A DNA stretch of 48,698 bases, taken from contig JAANBB010000314.1 in the NCBI GenBank assembly GCA_014621425.1, positions 1 to 48,698 of the forward strand, given 5' to 3'. Origin of the DNA: Cylindrodendrum hubeiense. Lineage: Eukaryota; Ascomycota; Sordariomycetes; Hypocreales; Nectriaceae. A program made the position numbers and the translations under genes. Position 1 is the first letter of the stretch. Each line of letters opens with the position of its first letter. The notes below the pieces were generated by a model. The model saw only the letters and a list, made by a program, of their open reading frames with translations. It was not told the DNA's origin and did not search any database. This document shows positions 43,263 to 48,698 of this stretch, piece after piece.

Positions 43263-46200
43263 AAGGGGATATGATGGTGCCGAGGATGAAGAGATGAGGA
43301 GGCCGGAGTGGGGACGGGGCGAATCGATTTTGGTAATGTTGGCGAGCGGTTGGCTAACTCTTCGGCGACCTCAGTCGGGGAATCTGCCTCGCGTGCAGCC
43401 TTCGGCCTCCTGGTTCTCATGTAATTATTAGTTATAGCTGGGGGGTCTTGCCTTTGTTGTGCATTGTTTTCTTCCTTTACTTCCGGGGGGTTTTATACAG
43501 TACAGATAGAAATATATATTGTCGAGCAAAATCACCTCCGGACAAAGATATGTCTGACATGATGACGAAGGCGCGAGGAGGATCTCGTTTGGTTCCTTCC
43601 AATGAGACTGGGGGGGAAACAGGGGAAGCTGGGGGACCAAATTGACCAACAGGGGAGGAACGATATGTTTGCCGATTTTGACATGGCATCGTTTATCCAT
43701 TGGCTGCGATACCGATACCGACAAAAGGTGCCTTGCCTGAGACCTGAGGCCGTGTCCCGCATATTATGGAAGACTGAGATGAAGATGCGAAACCGAGAAT
43801 GGGCTGGTGGGTGGGGCGGGCTTGCCGTGGATGAAAATGGTCGGCGACGGCGCAGCGCCGTGCAAGGCGGAGTCGCGGTATGGGAGATGACGGTTTACTA
43901 AGAATATCCCAGGATGGACCACGGTCGGTTAGGCGGTGTCCACTGTTGGGCGAAGATGGGGATGAGGATGCGAGAGTATTTCATAATGGGCGTTTCGATC
44001 TGCCTTCCCCCTTCTTTTGCTGCATTCTTGTCCAGGGCGAGTTACAAGGAGACAATGGCCGTGGTCTGGCACTTATTGAATTTCATGCACTAGGAGATGG
44101 TGGGTTGGCTGTGGGTGGCGCGAAGACGCAGCTGGAGTCGCATAATAGCGTACACTCTGGCACTCTGGCACTCTAGGTAGCCAATGCGGGACACACACAC
44201 AAACAGGAGGCTGCATAAATGGAACGAGGAGAAGGCCATGCAAGTTGGTTGCGCGTTATCGCGTGTTTGAGCCACTCTCTGTGTTTTGTTTTGTTTGAGG
44301 GCAAAAAAATGAATCCGCCCTGCAACGATCCTCCTGACAGGTGCTCCCCCTCCCCCATCTTAGATGAGACGGAGACCAGCCTAAGCCATGCACGCAATGG
44401 GTCCTTTTACGAAGGATGCGCCCAGGGAAGGCCACACCCCTGGCGATAGGTTAACACAGCCACAGGCCCACCGCTTAGGTGTCACGTCAAGGCATTTCCA
44501 ACTACACGGTACTAACACCAGGAGTCTGTCATCCACGCTTGTGCTGATGGATGAGATGGAGGAGCCCAAGGATGGAGTGGATGATGGACGATGGATCACC
44601 CCCCGTCAAGCGCGTCTCATCTCAGCTGCGGCGAAGCCGGTTCGACGGTGATGCATTGGTGGCATGTCCTAGCTGGCCGCCGTTGGAGCGACGGGCTCAC
44701 TAGAGATGCGCGCATCCTTCATCCATGCATCTGTCCCCGTCTAGATCCCTCGCGGAAGGATCGACGTTTGGTTCCTCCCCATCCACCATCCGTCGTTTAA
44801 TGGTCCATGATCCATCACCCATCACCCGTCATCCCATGTTCCGTTTGACGCTCATCTCCCAGGCACCCCCCCGGAGAGCCCGCCCCAGAAACTTAGTGCA
44901 TGCCCTTGATAGATAGACACGCAGGTTCCGCGCCGTCTTCTTCCTGACGCTTAATTCTCTCGTTCTTCTCCTCCCTCCTTCTATTTTGACGCCAGTCGGG
45001 CAAGGAACGCCAGCGAGTCAACCACATTCGAACCGAATCAAATGAACACAAACGAACAAGCAAGCAATTGACCCCAGACCGATCCACACCTGTATGTCAG
45101 AGCCAGAACGTCCGGCACTGTCTGCCATCTCCGCCACCATCTAAAATAAGGGACAAACAAAGCCCACCGATCAAAAGAGTCGTCATCTTTCGCCCTTCGC
45201 CTCTCGCCCTTCGCCACAACCTGACAACCAGCGACGGGATCCTCCTCGGTGCAGCAAGCGAGCTTATGGGGATAGGCGATCTACCCGCAAATATCAGGCC
45301 CAGCAGTAACTGCCCTGAACTACGTTGGACTACACTGGCTGTTAAGACACATACATTCCCCCAAAAACGCACACAACACCCGATCTCATGTACCTGTACT
45401 TGTACTGGTGCCACCTCAGCTGAGCACTGACACGACGCCCCGCCTCCTCCGCCACAAACACCAGCACCAACAGTAGCTAATTATTGCATTGCTGACCATG
45501 GACTGGGTTTGAGAGATCGTGTGGTGAGTCAAGTCAACTCTCAAGGAAACCTGATTAGGGCTGATGTTTTGTTTCCACAGCAAAGAGGAAGAGAAAAGGA
45601 GTCAAAGGGGACCGAGACGACCCTGACTCAATCAAGTCATTGATTCTCCGTCTTGATCGTTCACACGCACAGAGGTCGACTGCTTCGCCACACCTCAATC
45701 TCCACTAACGAATACTCCGCCTACCAACCGAAACCCTTCCCTTCGACCCGACCAACCCATCGCCCCGTACGAGAGCCAGTGGTCCCCGGCCATAATTACC
45801 ACCAGGCCAAACCACTGCGGAACGCTGCACACCACTGCCAGACCGCTACGGACCGTAACGGACCACCCTACAGGGTGCATTCCAGGGTTACTCCCGACCA
45901 CTCCACAAATCCCGATCGACGGGCAATCCAGGCTCCATATCTTTGGCTTGGTCTCCTCCGCCATCCAACTCTAGTAAGCTGAAGTTCCCATCAGACTAGA
46001 TCAGGTGGCAAACTAGGTGTTCACATAGCACAGCTCCCGCCCTCCCTAAGCCTCAAGTCCGACCGGGATCTAATATCCAAAGTTCCAAACATCCAATACA
46101 GTGCTTGAGGCTTGAGGCTAAAGCTCACCCCAAGCCACCCTACCCACCTGAAGTTCCGTGCCAAATCTGGTGCCGCCACTTCACCTGGAACCTAATCGCC

Positions 46201-46601
46201 GCCTCCTTCAAAGGATGGGCACGAGGTGGGCTACTCAATCTCTACACTCGGCCAGCTATCCTTCTTCTACTTCTACTCACTCACTATCCTCGCTACCGTC
46301 CGGTTCCTCTTCCTTCTTACTATCATCCTTACCTCCGTTCTCGCCGCCGCACCTGCCGCACCTGCCCCTCTCGACTTCCTTGCCTCCGGGCTCCGTCTCC
46401 GCCTCCGTCTCCGCCTCGGCCTTATACTCGCAAAACATCACCCGCCTCGACCCGGAACTCACATCCGATCCGCATATTCGGCCTCGATCAACCTCTCACT
46501 CCCGGGTCAGACCGCGCTCGCGTTCCCGCTCGAGTACTACTTCCCATCTTTCCCCTTCTGACATCCTCGTCAATTGCGGTTCGCTTCCCTCCACCGTCGC
46601 C
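43263..46601. other. Non-coding stretch of 3.3 kb with short low-complexity repeats
   Basis: No gene recognised between the RTA1-like gene and the next ATG I accept. Low-complexity items are an 8-bp repeat of cactctgg type at 44154-44176, gatgga-rich sequence at 44545-44597 and catcaccc-type repeats at about 44809-44835. From about 46180 the sequence becomes CT-rich and stays open in the frame of the downstream gene, so it may be leader or N-terminal coding sequence. Frames at 44388-44651, 45068-45430 and 45653-45982 show no conserved content. Confidence 0.45.
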
Positions 46602-47726
46602 ATGGCTGAGCGGCCTGCCATTTACGTCCACTTCGAGTTCGGGGTAGCGTGGACGCCCCGGCATGCTTCCCGGAATCGCCAACTCACCTACATGTCCAAA
46701 AACATGCGGGATCGAGCAAACCAATTCCCTCGACAACTTCCTCCATCGAATACAAACTACCTAACCAACAACGTCCCATATCAGCAACCATCTCAGTCTC
46801 AACCTCAGACCCAACCACATCAACACCAGGTCCCAAATCAAAACACTCTGCAATGGCATTTTCCCAGGGACGTTGTATTTGTGCCTCCACCAGTGCAACA
46901 ACAACAACAACAACAACAACCATATCTCCAAAACCATCAATGGCAAGCCTTGCACCCTGAACGAACGTCGCGCACGCAAAGTAGAAGTTCCCATGAGCGT
47001 GGGAGATCCGCTCCTCCTCCCCTAAACAACAGTCCGTGGGATGCCAATCCAGAATCCTCGGCCGCCAATACGATGGCCCACAACCTGCCGAGAGACCAGA
47101 GGCCTATACCTGAGCCTGAAATCTGGAAAGCTCTCCCTGCAACTCCAAATCAGTTCCGACTAGGCGAAGACGGAATGCCATGGTCCTCCTGGACATTTCC
47201 AATGGGCTATGCTGATGATGACAACGACGACAATGACGAGCAGGGCAATCGGCGCCGAAGCACGCCACAGGTCTCGGAAATATCCCCGGAATCTTCACGC
47301 CGGTCTGATCCCAGTGATCGCGACAAGAGCAAGGTTCGAGAGATGCAGTCTTTGGCCGCAGCCCTGGTTACAGTTGACAACGGCTTCGAGGACCAATGGT
47401 GGTACCAAGGGCCCCGTCTCGTCAACGTCGCAGGCAACATGCTCCCAACGACCGCGGGTGCCACGACCGATGCCGACACCCATGACGATGCTGACGGCAC
47501 TACTGCTTGGGTGGCCTCCAGCGGGGATCGAGAGAACCAAGAGAACAGGGGATATCAAGAAGATCAAGACGTTTCGCACCCTTCTTGGGCATCTTTCCAG
47601 CTCAACTCGCCTCGTTCGAGCCTTGTGGATATTGTCTCGCCTGTGAGTGAGTTCTCGAGCCCCGCCTCCGGCTACCAAGGGCTCCATCGCTCTTTGACCA
47701 CTCGGTCCGATGAGCTTCACATGTAA
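46602..47726 (+). CDS. Hypothetical Gln/Ser/Pro-rich protein (374 aa), unrecognised
   Basis: I do not recognise a family. From ATG 46602 (context gtcgccatggct, a good start) the protein begins MAERPAIYVHFEFGVAWTPR. It then has a Gln/Pro-rich region with an uninterrupted eight-Gln run (46896-46919), an Arg/Ser stretch (ERTSRTQSRSSHERGRSAPP), PEPEIWKALPATPNQFRLGE with GMPWSSWTFPMGYADDDNDD, an acidic and Ser-rich part, and ends SLTTRSDELHM. It looks largely disordered, as in fungal regulatory or scaffold proteins. The frame is open for 148 more codons upstream, with an in-frame ATG at 46215; that part is Ser/Pro/Arg-rich and resembles a translated CT-rich leader, so I prefer the shorter start. 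Confidence 0.6.
   Translation: MAERPAIYVHFEFGVAWTPRHASRNRQLTYMSKNMRDRANQFPRQLPPSNTNYLTNNVPYQQPSQSQPQTQPHQHQVPNQNTLQWHFPRDVVFVPPPVQQQQQQQQPYLQNHQWQALHPERTSRTQSRSSHERGRSAPPPLNNSPWDANPESSAANTMAHNLPRDQRPIPEPEIWKALPATPNQFRLGEDGMPWSSWTFPMGYADDDNDDNDEQGNRRRSTPQVSEISPESSRRSDPSDRDKSKVREMQSLAAALVTVDNGFEDQWWYQGPRLVNVAGNMLPTTAGATTDADTHDDADGTTAWVASSGDRENQENRGYQEDQDVSHPSWASFQLNSPRSSLVDIVSPVSEFSSPASGYQGLHRSLTTRSDELHM
46896..46919 (+). repeat. CAA trinucleotide repeat encoding eight glutamines
   Basis: Eight uninterrupted caa codons within the hypothetical protein. Pure CAA rather than mixed CAA/CAG makes length polymorphism likely. Confidence 0.9.
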
Positions 47727-48470
47727 TGTAATAATGAACCGAATTGTGAACAATCCTTTGTCAACACTCATATGCTCCCCTTTGGTCTGTGATGATCTCG
47801 TTGTTTATTACCAAGCAGAGACCGGATTTGAACGAAGCAGTTAGGTTCCATATACGTAAATACCCTTCCAATTGAATTGGCGTTTTCTATGATTGATTAT
47901 ACAGTGATAATCGATGCCAGCTGCAAAACCATCATGATGAAGAGGGCAGACTGTGGTGCCTGTCACTATCGCCAACCACACATAAAATACGGTTCTCACA
48001 GCCCCTGGTTCCCCCTTGCCCCCCTTGCCCGACTGCCCGACAGCCCAACGTAGGAGCTATGGTCCTGGAAGTCGACCTGGAGTCCTTGACTAGCGTCGCG
48101 ATATTTATTACTCGGGTCACAGAACAGTCCCAGGAGTTGCATATTATCATGTAGGTATCGTTTCCATAAATCGCGACATGATATTTGATGCATACGAAAA
48201 AAGCGTACAAATCAACTACATTTCTAACGTGCTCTTTTTTATGGAACTGCTCCCCCTCTTGGAGGCCACCGGAACGGCCAACTGGGCTCAGTCACCGTCA
48301 CCAGCAGCCGCGTGTGCACCTCCAATAGCCTGATCAAGCAGAGCTCGAGTAGTCTCTTGGATACCTCGGTGATTACCTATATTGCCAACTCTGAGGGCTT
48401 CAACTCAGCGACCCAATATGGGAACAGTAAGTTCCTGGTGGTTCTGTTCTTGCACGACCCCGTAAAATAG
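47727..48470. other. Right-hand intergenic region with a possible terminal exon
   Basis: The first 500 bp are ordinary intergenic DNA. At 48003-48046 there are short cccccttgcccgactg-type imperfect repeats. From about 48250 to 48436 sequence is open in codon-aligned frames on both strands and looks coding (see findings), but no gene can be completed within the window. Confidence 0.35.
48288..48410 (-). CDS. Possible 3'-terminal exon or gene remnant, unrecognised
   Basis: On the minus strand, the frame reads VEALRVGNIGNHRGIQETTR then ALLDQAIGGAHAAAGDGD and stops at TGA (48288-48290). It looks like the C-terminus of a protein, with possible 3' splice sites (ctgag, ccctcag) just upstream, where the frame is otherwise closed by a TGA. 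The remainder would lie in the AT-rich sequence to the right or beyond the window. An equally open plus-strand frame (GQLGSVTVTSSRVC to YIANSEGFNSATQYGN, followed by a gtaagt donor-like site at about 48426) competes with it. I cannot choose between them. Confidence 0.2.
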
Positions 48471-48698
48471 TGTAAGTCTGAAGAGTTAATATCATTAAAA
48501 TGGAGCCTGATATAGCGGATACTATAGTATATAATAACTTACTGTAATACCTCTAGCTGTTTGTTAAGTTATTAAATTAAAGATAGTATAAGTTTTAAAA
48601 TTAAGTAAGATAGTTAGAGTATTTAAATTCTATTTAAGATATTTATATGAACTTAAGAATTATAATATAAACTCTTAATATTATAACTTAATAAGGGA
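48471..48698. other. AT-rich block at the window edge (RIP-like or AT isochore)
   Basis: The composition drops sharply: in 48541-48698 I count 29 G or C in 158 bases (about 18 percent), against roughly half in the rest of the window. The sequence is dominated by TA and TTAA words, the pattern left by repeat-induced point mutation (C to T at CpA). No coding frame survives. It is probably the start of a mutated repeat that continues beyond the window. Confidence 0.65.

Overview
The window is ordinary, gene-dense chromosomal DNA from a filamentous ascomycete (Pezizomycotina; probably Sordariomycetes, perhaps Hypocreales, which is an inference from gene content and style). The evidence is short introns of mostly 49-125 nt with GT/AG borders and CT-rich 5' leaders, eukaryotic orthologues throughout, and fungal-specific families (Inp1, Ytp1, UsgS, RTA1-like). 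I model 17 well-supported protein genes plus one hypothetical gene and one weak candidate. Across the well-supported genes I placed 49 introns by hand, and the reading phase closes in every model.

Layout, left to right: mitochondrial aconitase (+), rhomboid protease Rbd2 (+), GPI transamidase subunit Gaa1 (+), 26S proteasome subunit Rpn9 (-), complex I 40-kDa subunit nuo-40 (+), eEF1A lysine methyltransferase Efm5 (+), SAGA deubiquitinase Ubp8 (-), a LACTB2-like metallo-beta-lactamase-fold hydrolase (+), a 3.7-kb gene-poor stretch, a Ytp1 membrane protein (+), ribosome assembly factor Rsa3 (-), recombination motor Rad54 (-), an SLC25 mitochondrial carrier (+), RSC subunit Rsc1/Rsc2 (-), deubiquitinase Otu1 (+), membrane protein UsgS (-), peroxisome inheritance protein Inp1 (+), an RTA1-like seven-helix protein (+), a 3.3-kb non-coding stretch, and a Q/S/P-rich hypothetical protein (+). 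The last ~230 bp fall abruptly to a very AT-rich sequence of the kind left by repeat-induced point mutation or found in fungal AT isochores.

The genes are housekeeping functions (respiration, ubiquitin/proteasome, chromatin, DNA repair, membrane anchoring). They are not arranged as a biosynthetic, defence or mobile cluster, and I found no tRNA, rRNA, intact transposon, CRISPR or secondary-metabolite cluster. I did not find a new multi-gene system. The points most worth checking are a tandem duplication of the C-terminal zinc finger in Otu1, a GC-AG intron in usgS, a 14-nt microexon in nuo-40, very short first coding exons in several genes, a predicted spliced leader with an overlapping uORF at EFM5, a tandem splice acceptor in UBP8, and the AT-rich boundary with a possible truncated exon at the right edge. 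All exon borders are hand predictions without transcript data.
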